This document shows positions 1 through 6,679 of a stretch of DNA of 7,658 bases, one piece after another. The notes under the pieces were generated by a model. That model worked only from the letters and a program-made list of their open reading frames with translations. It did no database searches and was not told the DNA's origin. Source of the DNA: Cellvibrionaceae bacterium (lineage in GTDB: Bacteria; Pseudomonadota; Gammaproteobacteria; Pseudomonadales; Cellvibrionaceae); NCBI GenBank assembly GCA_027012915.1, contig JALUYN010000581.1, positions 1-7,658 of the forward strand. The letters are read 5' to 3'. The position numbers and the translations under genes were made by a program. Each line of letters begins with the position of its first letter. Position 1 is the stretch's first letter.

Positions 1-507
1 GGTGGTGTCGATTATCGATTGCGGGCGCTGGAGCAGGCGGAGCTCTATCACCACCCCTTGGATGAGGTGGCTGACGCGAGCCTGTTGAAGAGCTTTGAAA
101 GTCTGGTGCCTGATAAGGAAGAGATCCGCGCGGGTGTCGAAGTGGAAGTGGAGGGGCGCCCAATTGCCGCCCGCTACGAAGCTGAAGATGTGGTCTGGTT
201 TGAGTTTCTGGATCTGTGTGACGGGCCTCGCTCGCAAAACGACTATATTGAGCTGGCGAGAGAATATCACGCGGTACTGGTAGCCAATGTGCCTGAGCTG
301 GGACGTGATACTGATGACCAGGCCCGTCGCTTTATCAATATGGTCGATGAATTCTATGATCGTAATGTGAAGCTGATTATTTCGGCGCAGAAGCCGCTGG
401 AAGCTATCTATGCTGGTGGCAAGTTGAATTTCGAATTTGAGAGAACGACTAGCCGCCTCCTGGAAATGCAGAGTCACGAGTATCTGGCGGAGCCGCATCG
501 ACCGTAG
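1..507 (+). CDS. zapE: Cell division protein ZapE (AFG1-like ATPase), C-terminal part
   Basis: The frame is open from the first base, so the gene begins upstream; 168 C-terminal residues are visible, a little under half of the roughly 370-residue family length. Recognisable family blocks are GGVDYRLRALEQAELYHHPL at the left edge, VWFEFLDLCDGPRSQNDYIE in the middle and the RFINMVDEFYDRNVKLIISA block near the end, followed by FEFERTTSRLLEMQSHEYL. The Walker A and B motifs lie outside the window. ZapE is a cytoplasmic P-loop ATPase that associates with the FtsZ ring in E. coli and affects ring stability, mainly under stress or low oxygen. The TTG at base 19 is an internal codon, not the start. 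Location directly upstream of rplM-rpsI matches the common gammaproteobacterial order. A weak 5-bp inverted repeat (CTGAA/TTCAG, 522-536) follows the stop but is too poor to call a terminator. Confidence 0.93.
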   Translation, partial: GGVDYRLRALEQAELYHHPLDEVADASLLKSFESLVPDKEEIRAGVEVEVEGRPIAARYEAEDVVWFEFLDLCDGPRSQNDYIELAREYHAVLVANVPELGRDTDDQARRFINMVDEFYDRNVKLIISAQKPLEAIYAGGKLNFEFERTTSRLLEMQSHEYLAEPHRP

Positions 508-543
508 GTTGTCGATTTTGTCTGAAAAGTGTTCAGTTTGCCC

Positions 544-570
544 TTGAGTTTGTGTCTTAGTCTCTATAGA
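544..570 (+). promoter_or_regulatory. Candidate sigma-70 promoter of rplM-rpsI
   Basis: TATAGA at 565-570 is a good -10 element. The best -35 is TTGAGT at 544-549, giving a short 15-base spacer; TTGCCC at 538-543 would be too far (21). Transcription would start near 577 and give a leader of about 50 bases before rplM. In E. coli L13 represses its own mRNA through the leader. Here I see only a weak TCCA/TGGA stem (579-594) in that stretch. Confidence 0.4.
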
Positions 571-626
571 ATTCGCCCTCCATTTTTCCGTGGATATACA
601 TCCTCATTAGGCAAAGGCAATACAAC

Positions 627-1055
627 ATGAAGACAATTAGTGCCAAACCAGCAGCTGTACAGCGCGACTGGTATGTAATTGACGCCGAGGGTAAGACTCT
701 GGGTCGCATGGCGACCGAGATTGCTACCCGTCTGCGCGGCAAGCATAAGCCTGAGTACACGCCACACGTTGATACCGGTGATTACATTGTTGTAATCAAC
801 GCCGAGAAAGTACGTGTGACTGGTAACAAGGCGAAAGACAAGATCTACCACAGCCACACTGGCTATCCCGGTGGTCTGAAGTCCATCTCTTTCGAGAAGC
901 TGATTGAAAAAGCTCCAGAGCGTACCATCCAGAGCGCCGTTAAAGGCATGCTGCCAAAAGGGCCGCTGGGTCGTGCAATGTTCAAAAAACTGAAAGTTTA
1001 CGCGGGTAGCGAGCATCCACATGCCGCACAGCAGCCGCAAGAACTGACTCTTTAA
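627..1055 (+). CDS. rplM: 50S ribosomal protein L13
   Basis: The 142-residue product has the same length as E. coli L13. It carries the family blocks [21 protein letters not shown] (residues 13-33), [22 protein letters not shown] (47-68), the [12 protein letters not shown] block (72-83) and the [20 protein letters not shown] block (108-127). L13 binds 23S rRNA and is an early assembly protein of the large subunit. The ATG at 627 is preceded by AAAGG at 613-617, nine bases away. rpsI follows after only 16 bases, the usual two-gene ribosomal operon. Nothing is unusual in the protein. Confidence 0.98.
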   Translation: MKTISAKPAAVQRDWYVIDAEGKTLGRMATEIATRLRGKHKPEYTPHVDTGDYIVVINAEKVRVTGNKAKDKIYHSHTGYPGGLKSISFEKLIEKAPERTIQSAVKGMLPKGPLGRAMFKKLKVYAGSEHPHAAQQPQELTL

Positions 1056-1071
1056 TCTGGGGATTTAAATC

Positions 1072-1464
1072 ATGGCTGAACAACAATACTACGGTACTGG
1101 ACGCCGTAAAACTTCTACAGCTCGTGTGTTTATCGCTCAGGGTAGCGGTAACATCACTGTTAACGACAAGTCTCTGGACGAATACTTCGGTCGCGAAGTG
1201 GCGCGTATGATCGTACGTCAGCCGCTGGAGCTGGTTGAAATGACTGATAAGTTCGACGTAAAAGTTACCGTTAAAGGTGGCGGTAGCTTTGGTCAGGCGG
1301 GTGCTATTCGTCACGGTCTGACTCGCGCTTTGATGGAGTACGATGAGTCTCTGCGTCAGTCTCTGCGTGCGGCGGGTTACGTTACCCGTGATGCTCGTGA
1401 AGTTGAGCGTAAGAAAGTGGGTCTGCGTAAAGCGCGTAAGAAGCCACAATTCTCCAAGCGTTAA
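1072..1464 (+). CDS. rpsI: 30S ribosomal protein S9
   Basis: The 130-residue product is full length for bacterial S9. It shows the N-terminal [15 protein letters not shown] block (residues 6-20), the family signature around [19 protein letters not shown] (69-87) and the very basic C-terminal tail [17 protein letters not shown]. In other bacteria the tail of S9, ending in Lys-Arg, reaches the P-site tRNA on the 30S head. GGGGA at 1059-1063 lies eight bases before the ATG, right after the rplM stop, so the two are cotranscribed. The gene is closed by the terminator at 1491-1522. Confidence 0.98.
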   Translation: MAEQQYYGTGRRKTSTARVFIAQGSGNITVNDKSLDEYFGREVARMIVRQPLELVEMTDKFDVKVTVKGGGSFGQAGAIRHGLTRALMEYDESLRQSLRAAGYVTRDAREVERKKVGLRKARKKPQFSKR

Positions 1465-1490
1465 TTTTTCGCGAAAGCGTTACATACTTG

Positions 1491-1522
1491 GCCCAGGTTG
1501 GTTTCAATCTGGGCTTTTTTTT
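1491..1522 (+). terminator. Rho-independent terminator of rplM-rpsI
   Basis: GCCCAGGTTG (1491-1500) pairs with CAATCTGGGC (1505-1514) in a 10-bp stem with one G-T wobble and a GTTT loop, followed by eight T's (1515-1522). It ends the ribosomal operon and isolates it from the bc1 operon. Confidence 0.93.
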
Positions 1523-1583
1523 GATCTGTGTCGTGGGATGGCCTCTCAGTATGGCTTTGACCTTATGCAGACCGTGGTTTTCC

Positions 1584-1612
1584 TTGAGAGTAAACCGCAA
1601 CTTCATTAATAT
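1584..1612 (+). promoter_or_regulatory. Candidate sigma-70 promoter of the petA-petBC operon
   Basis: TTGAGA (1584-1589, 5 of 6 to consensus) and TAATAT (1607-1612, 4 of 6) are separated by an ideal 17 bases. The predicted leader to petA is about 95 bases. An 8-bp perfect palindrome, GTGCGCAC (1613-1620), abuts the -10 and would cover the start of transcription, a position where a bound protein would block polymerase. The region from 1523 to 1712 holds no other gene I can support. Confidence 0.5.
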
Positions 1613-1699
1613 GTGCGCACTTTTTTGTGGGTCGTAAGACTGAATCGATGTAAGTCAGTGGGTTAGTGGCTATATTTAGTCATTTATCAGGGCTGTAAT

Positions 1700-1704
1700 G
1701 GGAG
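1700..1704 (+). promoter_or_regulatory. Ribosome binding site that decides the petA start
   Basis: GGGAG ends eight bases before the ATG at 1713. An upstream in-frame ATG at 1698 overlaps this site and has only a weaker AGGG at 1689-1692 before it. Starting at 1713 also gives an N-terminus (MSGDGVNEGRRRFL) that lines up with Rieske proteins of Pseudomonas as I remember them. Confidence 0.7.
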
Positions 1705-1712
1705 AAAGCGTC

Positions 1713-2312
1713 ATGAGTGGTGACGGAGTAAACGAGGGGCGTCGTCGTTTTTTAACAGCGGCTACCTGCGTAGTAGGTGGAGCAGGTGCCGTTGGCGCTG
1801 CCGTACCTTTCGTAGCATCTTGGAATCCAAGTGCCAAAGCAAAGGCTGCCGGTGCGCCGGTTAAGGCCAATCTCGCCAAGATTGAACCAGGTCAGATGGT
1901 GATTGTTGAGTGGCGCGGTAAGCCAGTCTACATCGTGCGTCGCTCGGCGGAGACTCTGGCGGATCTGGAAAAGATGGATAACCTGCTGCGTGATCCGAAT
2001 TCTGGAGAGTCCAAGCAGCCAGAATACGTTCAGGGCTTGGCTCGTACCATTGAGGGCAAAGAAGAGTTCCTGATCCTGCTGGGTCTTTGTACTCATCTGG
2101 GTTGTGCTCCTATGTATCGTCCGGAAGTTGGCGCAACTGACTTGGGTGGTGATGAGTGGTTGGGTGGTTTCTTCTGTCCTTGTCACGGTTCCAAGTTTGA
2201 CTTGGCTGGTCGCGTGTTTAAAGGCGTTCCAGCTCCAATCAATCTGGAAGTTCCTCCCCACAGATACGAATCCGACACCGTGATTACCATCGGTGTGGAC
2301 CAGGAGGCCTAA
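1713..2312 (+). CDS. petA: Ubiquinol-cytochrome c reductase Rieske iron-sulfur subunit
   Basis: This 199-residue protein holds the [2Fe-2S] cluster of the cytochrome bc1 complex, which takes the first electron from ubiquinol at the Qo site and hands it to cytochrome c1. The N-terminus carries a twin-arginine signal (R10-R11-R12-F-L) followed by an uncleaved membrane anchor at about residues 18-37, with the soluble domain in the periplasm. The cluster ligands sit in the two Rieske boxes: CTHLGC at 126-131 (C126, H128) and CPCHGS at 155-160 (C155, H158). C131 and C157 form the usual stabilising disulfide. The gene lies four bases upstream of the cytochrome b-c1 gene, whose ribosome binding site is inside the last petA codons, so expression is coupled. 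Length and motifs are normal. Confidence 0.97.
   Translation: MSGDGVNEGRRRFLTAATCVVGGAGAVGAAVPFVASWNPSAKAKAAGAPVKANLAKIEPGQMVIVEWRGKPVYIVRRSAETLADLEKMDNLLRDPNSGESKQPEYVQGLARTIEGKEEFLILLGLCTHLGCAPMYRPEVGATDLGGDEWLGGFFCPCHGSKFDLAGRVFKGVPAPINLEVPPHRYESDTVITIGVDQEA
2302..2307 (+). promoter_or_regulatory. Consensus ribosome binding site of the petB-petC fusion
   Basis: AGGAGG lies inside the 3' end of petA, nine bases before the ATG at 2317. It fixes that ATG as the start rather than the in-frame ATG at 2293, which lies within petA. Confidence 0.85.
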
Positions 2313-2316
2313 GATA

Positions 2317-4371
2317 ATGAGTAAATTCGAATCCTTTATGGCCTGGGTTGATGCGCGTCTGCCTGTTACTCGCGCATTCGAAGACCATATGAGCAAATAC
2401 TACGCGCCGAAGAATTTTAACTTCTGGTATTTCTTTGGTGTGTTGTCCATGCTGGTGCTGGTTAACCAACTGTTGACCGGTATCTGGTTGACCATGAACT
2501 ATACGCCTTCCGCTGAGGAAGCGTTTGCCTCCGTTGAGTACATCATGCGTGATGTGGATTACGGCTGGCTGCTGCGTTATATGCACTCCACGGGTGCTTC
2601 GGCGTTCTTTGTTGTTGTATACCTGCATATGTTCCGCGGCTTGATGTACGGCTCTTATAAGGCACCTCGCGAGCTGGTATGGATCTTCGGTATGACCATC
2701 TACCTGATCCTGATGGCTGAAGCTTTCATGGGTTATGTGCTGCCATGGGGACAGATGTCCTACTGGGGTGCGCAGGTAATTGTATCGCTGGCTGGTGCGA
2801 TCCCTGTAGTGGGTGAAGACCTGGTGCAGTGGGTACGTGGTGACTACTTGATCAGTGGTGCGACGCTCAACCGCTTCTTTGCTCTGCACGTTGTGGCGCT
2901 GCCTATTGTTCTGCTGGCTCTGGTTGTATTGCACATCCTGGCTCTGCACGAGGTGGGATCCAACAACCCTGACGGCATCGAAATCAAGAAGAACAAAGAC
3001 GAAAACGGTATTCCTAAAGACGGCGTGCCTTTCCATCCGTTCTACACCGTTCACGATCTGGTTGGTGTATCCGTCTTCCTGTTTGTGTTCTGTTTCGTGA
3101 TGTTCTTTATGCCTGAAATGGGTGGTTTCTTCCTTGAGTACGCTAACTTCGAAGAAGCTAACGGCCTGAAGACTCCTCCGCACATTGCGCCGGTATGGTA
3201 CTTCACGCCTTTCTACGCGATTCTGCGTGCTGTGACCTTCGATATTGGTCCTTTGAGCTCCAAGTTCCTGGGGCTGGTAGCTATGGGAGCTGCGATTGCG
3301 ATCTTGTTTGTACTGCCTTGGCTCGACAGAAGCCCTGTTAAGTCCATGCGTTACAAAGGCAACTTCAGCCGCATTGCGCTGCTGGTGTTTGCCGCTGCGT
3401 TCGTAATCCTGGGTTACCTGGGTGTTAAATCTCCTACTCCTGGCCGCACTATTCTGGCTCAGGTATGTACCGTGATTTACTTTGCGTACTTCATCGCTAT
3501 GCCGTTCTGGACTTCTCGTGAGAAGTGCTCTCCAGAGCCTGAGCGTGTACAAAGCAAAGGCTTGCCAGCAGGAATGGTATGGGGCGGCTTTATTCTCTTC
3601 GTACTGTTGACTGTTGTGCCGATTAAGGCTGTGGGCGCCGAGGGCGCCTTCAACTGCGGTAGCATCCAGTGTGATGAAATGGTTCCTGACCTGAAAGACA
3701 AAGAGTCTCTGCAAAGCGGTGCCAAGTGGTTCACCAATTACTGCATGGGTTGTCATTCAGCCAAGTTTTCTCGCTACGAGCGCGTAGCTGACGATCTGGG
3801 TATCCCTCACGAGCTGATGATGGATAACATGGTATTCGGCGATGAGAAAATCGGTGCACTGATGGAGATATCCATGGAGGCTAAGCAGTCCAAGGGCTGG
3901 TTTGGTGCAACTCCTCCGGATCTGACTCTGGTAGCTCGTTCTCGCTCTCCCGAGTGGCTGTACACTTACCTGCGCAGCTTTTATGCCGACGAAACTCGTC
4001 CTACTGGTGTAAACAACAAGGTTTTCGACAAAGTGGGTATGCCTCACGTAATGCTGGAGCTGCAAGGCCTGGCTGAGTGTGCGCCTGGTCCAAAGTTGGA
4101 TAGCCACGGTCACATTATTCGTGATCAGGTTACCGGTGAGCCAATCGCAGAAAACCCGTGTGGAACTCTGAAAGTAGGCGATATAAAAGGCTCCATGACA
4201 ACTGAAGAGTTCGACAAGGCTGTATATGACCTGGTGAACTTTATGGAGTACCTGGCAGAGCCTATCGCTGAAGAGCGCAAAGCTATTGGTGTATACGTTT
4301 TGTTGTTCCTGGTTGTACTGTTTGTGTTTGTTTATCTGCTGAATCGTGAGTACTGGAGAGACATCCATTAA
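2317..4371 (+). CDS. Fused cytochrome b / cytochrome c1 of the bc1 complex (petB-petC fusion, fbcH-like)
   Basis: One uninterrupted 684-codon frame encodes two bc1 subunits that are separate genes in most gammaproteobacteria. Residues 1-400 are cytochrome b, with eight predicted membrane helices (about 36-58, 90-108, 121-141, 187-208, 247-266, 317-336, 353-370, 379-397). The b-heme ligands are H90/H104 in helix B and H191/H206 in helix D. PVWY at 292-295 is the Qo-site motif. Residues 421-441 form a signal-peptide-like hydrophobic stretch ending in VGA. Residues 442-684 are cytochrome c1: the c-type heme site CMGCH at 476-480, probable axial M575 in GMPHV, and a C-terminal anchor at 657-675. 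With eight b helices the junction lies in the cytoplasm, and the ninth segment would put c1 in the periplasm, the correct topology whether or not the chain is cut. No internal stop or good internal start separates the halves. The alphaproteobacterial fbcH polyprotein is the known parallel. Confidence 0.96.
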   Translation: MSKFESFMAWVDARLPVTRAFEDHMSKYYAPKNFNFWYFFGVLSMLVLVNQLLTGIWLTMNYTPSAEEAFASVEYIMRDVDYGWLLRYMHSTGASAFFVVVYLHMFRGLMYGSYKAPRELVWIFGMTIYLILMAEAFMGYVLPWGQMSYWGAQVIVSLAGAIPVVGEDLVQWVRGDYLISGATLNRFFALHVVALPIVLLALVVLHILALHEVGSNNPDGIEIKKNKDENGIPKDGVPFHPFYTVHDLVGVSVFLFVFCFVMFFMPEMGGFFLEYANFEEANGLKTPPHIAPVWYFTPFYAILRAVTFDIGPLSSKFLGLVAMGAAIAILFVLPWLDRSPVKSMRYKGNFSRIALLVFAAAFVILGYLGVKSPTPGRTILAQVCTVIYFAYFIAMPFWTSREKCSPEPERVQSKGLPAGMVWGGFILFVLLTVVPIKAVGAEGAFNCGSIQCDEMVPDLKDKESLQSGAKWFTNYCMGCHSAKFSRYERVADDLGIPHELMMDNMVFGDEKIGALMEISMEAKQSKGWFGATPPDLTLVARSRSPEWLYTYLRSFYADETRPTGVNNKVFDKVGMPHVMLELQGLAECAPGPKLDSHGHIIRDQVTGEPIAENPCGTLKVGDIKGSMTTEEFDKAVYDLVNFMEYLAEPIAEERKAIGVYVLLFLVVLFVFVYLLNREYWRDIH
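3577..3639 (+). other. Internal signal-peptide-like segment at the cytochrome b/c1 junction
   Basis: Codons 421-441 encode VWGGFILFVLLTVVPIKAVGA, a hydrophobic core followed by V-G-A, a good -3/-1 signal peptidase I site before E442. This is where a free-standing cytochrome c1 would have its export signal. The linker before it (398-420) is short and polar. An in-frame Met (codon 420, base 3574) has only AAAGG 13 bases upstream and AGGA touching it, so separate initiation of c1 looks weak. Cleavage after A441 is inferred, not shown. Confidence 0.6.
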
Positions 4372-4398
4372 TCTCGCGTTTTCGCAATAAAAGTGTTC

Positions 4399-4436
4399 CG
4401 GGCGGACTGTTTTTGGCAGTCCGCCCGTTTGTTTTT
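4399..4436 (+). terminator. Rho-independent terminator after the bc1 operon
   Basis: CGGGCGGACTG (4399-4409) pairs perfectly with CAGTCCGCCCG (4417-4427), an 11-bp GC-rich stem with a 7-base loop, followed by a T-rich tail (4428-4436 and beyond). It lies between petBC and sspA, only 27 bases before the sspA ribosome binding site region. Confidence 0.93.
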
Positions 4437-4462
4437 GTGTTTTTCAAGTTTGAGGTGATTTT

Positions 4463-5098
4463 ATGGGGGTTGTGGCTAAACGTTCTTCCATGACGTATTT
4501 TTCTGATGCACAGGATCACTACAGTCATCGCGTGCGTATTGTTTTGGCTGAGAAGGGTGTGTCTGTTGAGATCATCGATGTTGATCCGGAGAACAAGCCC
4601 GAGTCACTGGCTGAGCTGAATCCGTACAACGATCTGCCGACGCTGGTTGATCGCGAGTTGGCTCTGTATGAAACCAAGGTGATGATGGAGTATCTCGACG
4701 AGCGCTTCCCGCATCCTCCACTGCTGCCAGTTTACCCTGTTGCACGTGCTCAAAGCCGTTTGTGGATGCACCGCATTGAGAAGGACTGGAGCCCTATGGT
4801 TGATACTATTGTCAACGGACAGGACGACAAGGCTGCGGATGTGGCGCGCAAGGAGCTTAAAGATAACCTGTTGAGTGTGGCACCTATTTTCGCTGAGATG
4901 CCTTACTTTATGAGTGAAGAGTTCACCATTGTGGACTGTTGTCTGGCCCCGATTCTGTGGCGCCTCGAAGTCATGGGTATTGAGCTGCCAAGTACCAAGC
5001 AGGCTAAGCCTTTGACGGATTATATGGAGCGTCTGTTTGCTCGTGAATCCTTCCAGGAAAGCCTGACTGAGCTTGAAAGAGAGATGCGCAGAGTTTAA
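4463..5098 (+). CDS. sspA: Stringent starvation protein A
   Basis: The 211-residue product is nearly the same length as E. coli SspA (212). It has a thioredoxin-like N-terminal half and an all-alpha glutathione-S-transferase-like C-terminal half. Clear family blocks are [16 protein letters not shown] (22-37), [13 protein letters not shown] (58-70), the [21 protein letters not shown] block (75-95) and MHRIEKDW. The PHP surface motif at 83-85, needed for activity in E. coli, is present. SspA binds RNA polymerase and changes promoter choice under starvation and acid stress; it lacks GST activity. GAGG at 4452-4455 stands seven bases before the ATG. I see no clear promoter between the upstream terminator and the gene, so expression may rely on readthrough or on a promoter inside petBC. 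sspB follows after 41 bases. Confidence 0.96.
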   Translation: MGVVAKRSSMTYFSDAQDHYSHRVRIVLAEKGVSVEIIDVDPENKPESLAELNPYNDLPTLVDRELALYETKVMMEYLDERFPHPPLLPVYPVARAQSRLWMHRIEKDWSPMVDTIVNGQDDKAADVARKELKDNLLSVAPIFAEMPYFMSEEFTIVDCCLAPILWRLEVMGIELPSTKQAKPLTDYMERLFARESFQESLTELEREMRRV

Positions 5099-5139
5099 TC
5101 CGCGCTCTTTACCAACTGACCCTAAGGCGGCGATTTGCT

Positions 5140-5541
5140 ATGGCAATGACTTCCAGTCGACCCTATATGATTCGCGCTCTATACGAGTGGATCGTAGACA
5201 ATCAGTGCACGCCCTATCTTCTGGTGGACGCTCATGCTGACGGCGTCAGCGTTCCACAGCAGTTTGTGAATGATGAGGGGCAGATTGTGCTCAACGTTTC
5301 TCCGACGGCTGTGCAGGGCCTTGAGATCAAGAACGAAGGCATTCAGTTCAATGCCCGCTTTGGTGGTATGCCCACCGACATCTATATCACCTGCAGTGGT
5401 GTATTGGGGATTTACGCTCGCGAGAACGGTCAAGGTATGATTTTTGATCCCGAGACCAATCCCGCCCCTGAACCTCCGCCGAAAGATGATGGTGCAGGAG
5501 CAGCGGGTGGCAAGCGCCCAAGTCTCAAGGTAATCAAGTAG
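5140..5541 (+). CDS. sspB: ClpXP protease specificity-enhancing factor SspB
   Basis: This 133-residue protein is the adaptor that binds ssrA-tagged and some other substrates and delivers them to ClpXP. The folded substrate-binding domain covers about residues 5-105, including RPYMIRALYEWIVDN (7-21), VSPTAVQGLEI (53-63) and FNARFGGMP (70-78). A flexible Pro/Gly/Ala-rich linker (about 107-124) leads to the C-terminal ClpX-tethering motif RPSLKVIK (126-133), matching the family consensus. The start at 5140 has GGCGG at 5126-5130, nine bases upstream; the ATG two codons later is less well placed. It forms an operon with sspA, with no terminator between them. Confidence 0.96.
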   Translation: MAMTSSRPYMIRALYEWIVDNQCTPYLLVDAHADGVSVPQQFVNDEGQIVLNVSPTAVQGLEIKNEGIQFNARFGGMPTDIYITCSGVLGIYARENGQGMIFDPETNPAPEPPPKDDGAGAAGGKRPSLKVIK

Positions 5542-5575
5542 GTCTGGCTACCTTCAGGGTGAAACCAGGTTTGCA

Positions 5576-5613
5576 AAAAAGAGCGATTAACCGCAAGGCT
5601 AATCGCTCTTTTT
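5576..5613. terminator. Bidirectional terminator between sspB and cysK
   Basis: GAGCGATTA (5581-5589) pairs with TAATCGCTC (5600-5608), extended inward past one A/C mismatch by CC/GG around a GCAA tetraloop. It is flanked by A's on the left (5576-5580) and T's on the right (5609-5613), so it has a U-tract when read from either strand and serves both convergent genes. Confidence 0.92.
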
Positions 5614-5636
5614 GATTGGGCTACTACTATATAGGG

Positions 5637-6605
5637 TTATTGCTTAAGTTCTTTGTCCGTAAATTCGTCGGCGAACATAATGCTTGAAAGGTAGCGTTCG
5701 CCGGAATCTGGCAGGATAACCACGACATTTTTATCGGCGTTTTCCGGGCGATCAGCAACGCGCAGTGCTGCGCAGAGTGCGGCGCCGCATGATATCCCGG
5801 CCAGAATGCCTTCTTCTTTCATGAGGCGCTTGGCGGTTGCTACGGCATCTTCGTTCGATACAGTTTCGACGCTGTCGACCAGGTCCAGATCCAGGTTTTT
5901 CGGAATAAAGTTGGCGCCGATGCCCTGGATCTTGTGCGGTGCCGGGGTAATGTCTTCGCCGCTTCGGGTTTGACTGATGATCGGTGAGGCTTCTGGTTCT
6001 ACGGCGACGGCTTCAATGTCCAATCCTTTCTCTTTCTTCAGGTAACGCGAAACGCCACTGAGTGTGCCGCCGGTGCCTACGCCTGCGACAAAGATGTCCA
6101 CTTTTCCGTCGAGATCGCGATAGATCTCGGGCCCGGTAGTCTTTTCGTGAATTTCGGGGTTGGCCGGATTCTCAAACTGGCGCGGTATAAAGGTGTTATC
6201 CGGATCGTTGGCGTGAATTTCTTCGGCTTTGTCTACCGCGCCTTTCATGCCTTTGGCGCCTGGTGTCAACTCCAGTTCTGCTCCCAGTGCTTTAATGAGT
6301 TTCCGGCGCTCGAGGCTCATGGTGTCAGGCATAGTCAGTACCAGGTGGTATCCACGGGCGGCGCAGACAAAGGCCAGAGCAATACCAGTGTTACCGCTGG
6401 TGGGTTCCACAACAGTCATTCCGGGCTTTAGTACGCCGCGCTTCTCCGCGTCCCAAATCATATTGGCACCAATCCGGCACTTTACCGACGCCGCCGGGTT
6501 TCGGGATTCCAGCTTGGCGTAGACGTTTTTGTCGGTAATGCGGCCGAGCTTTACCAGTGGCGTGTTGCCAATGGTCTGGGTGTTGTCGGGGAAAACCTGG
6601 CTCAT
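5637..6605 (-). CDS. cysK: Cysteine synthase A (O-acetylserine sulfhydrylase)
   Basis: A 322-residue pyridoxal-phosphate enzyme making L-cysteine from O-acetylserine and sulfide in the cytoplasm. Visible features: K42 in SVKCR, the PLP Schiff-base lysine; the substrate loop TSGNTG (69-74); NPANPEIH (146-153); the phosphate-binding loop GTGGT (177-181); [11 protein letters not shown] (225-235); and S272, which contacts the PLP ring nitrogen. The next residue is C273 (GISCGAA) where E. coli CysK has Ser. The high match across the length, including [20 protein letters not shown], favours CysK over CysM. The ATG (6605-6603) has GAGG (complement of 6612-6615) six bases upstream. It converges on sspB and diverges from the Yip1 gene. 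The close identity of the 42-60 region to E. coli makes this a safe call. Confidence 0.96.
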   Translation of the reverse strand: MSQVFPDNTQTIGNTPLVKLGRITDKNVYAKLESRNPAASVKCRIGANMIWDAEKRGVLKPGMTVVEPTSGNTGIALAFVCAARGYHLVLTMPDTMSLERRKLIKALGAELELTPGAKGMKGAVDKAEEIHANDPDNTFIPRQFENPANPEIHEKTTGPEIYRDLDGKVDIFVAGVGTGGTLSGVSRYLKKEKGLDIEAVAVEPEASPIISQTRSGEDITPAPHKIQGIGANFIPKNLDLDLVDSVETVSNEDAVATAKRLMKEEGILAGISCGAALCAALRVADRPENADKNVVVILPDSGERYLSSIMFADEFTDKELKQ

Positions 6606-6639
6606 TGAGGACCTCGCATAGAATTTATGATTATTGGCT

Positions 6640-6652
6640 ATCTATGATAGAT
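6640..6652. promoter_or_regulatory. Palindrome upstream of cysK, candidate operator
   Basis: ATCTAT-G-ATAGAT is a perfect 6-1-6 palindrome lying 35-47 bases before the cysK start, within the likely promoter or leader of that gene. A second perfect palindrome, GCTATATAGC, lies at 6669-6678. I recognise neither as a named regulator site. Confidence 0.3.
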
Positions 6653-6679
6653 CCTGTGTGACTCAAGGGCTATATAGCG

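Noticed and set aside
522..536. Inverted repeat CTGAA/TTCAG after zapE as a terminator
   Set aside because: The stem is only five pairs, AT-rich and followed by just three T's.
579..594. TCCA/TGGA hairpin in the rplM leader as an L13-binding regulatory structure
   Set aside because: Four pairs with an 8-base loop is what chance gives; L13 autoregulation is plausible from E. coli but cannot be located here.
1698..1712. Upstream ATG giving petA five more residues
   Set aside because: The GGGAG ribosome binding site overlaps this ATG and is correctly placed for the ATG at 1713, which also gives the usual Rieske N-terminus.
2284..3756. A 490-codon open frame on the minus strand opposite petBC
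   Set aside because: It is antisense to a gene with unmistakable heme and quinol motifs, its translation is rich in His, Gln and Arg with no recognisable domain, and it has no ribosome binding site. It is a codon-bias shadow, as are the other long antisense frames opposite rplM, rpsI, petA and c1.
3574..4371. A separate petC gene starting at the internal ATG
   Set aside because: The ATG is in frame with petB, no stop lies between, and the nearest purine-rich sites are 13 bases away or directly touching. A single fused frame explains the sequence better, though internal initiation is not excluded.
6147..6522. Two plus-strand open frames within cysK
   Set aside because: They are antisense to conserved cysK blocks and have no convincing start signals or family resemblance.
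6607..6615. GAGG-A-CCTC palindrome at the cysK ribosome binding site as a translation switch
   Set aside because: A one-base loop cannot form in RNA, so it cannot fold on itself; the GAGG is simply the ribosome binding site.
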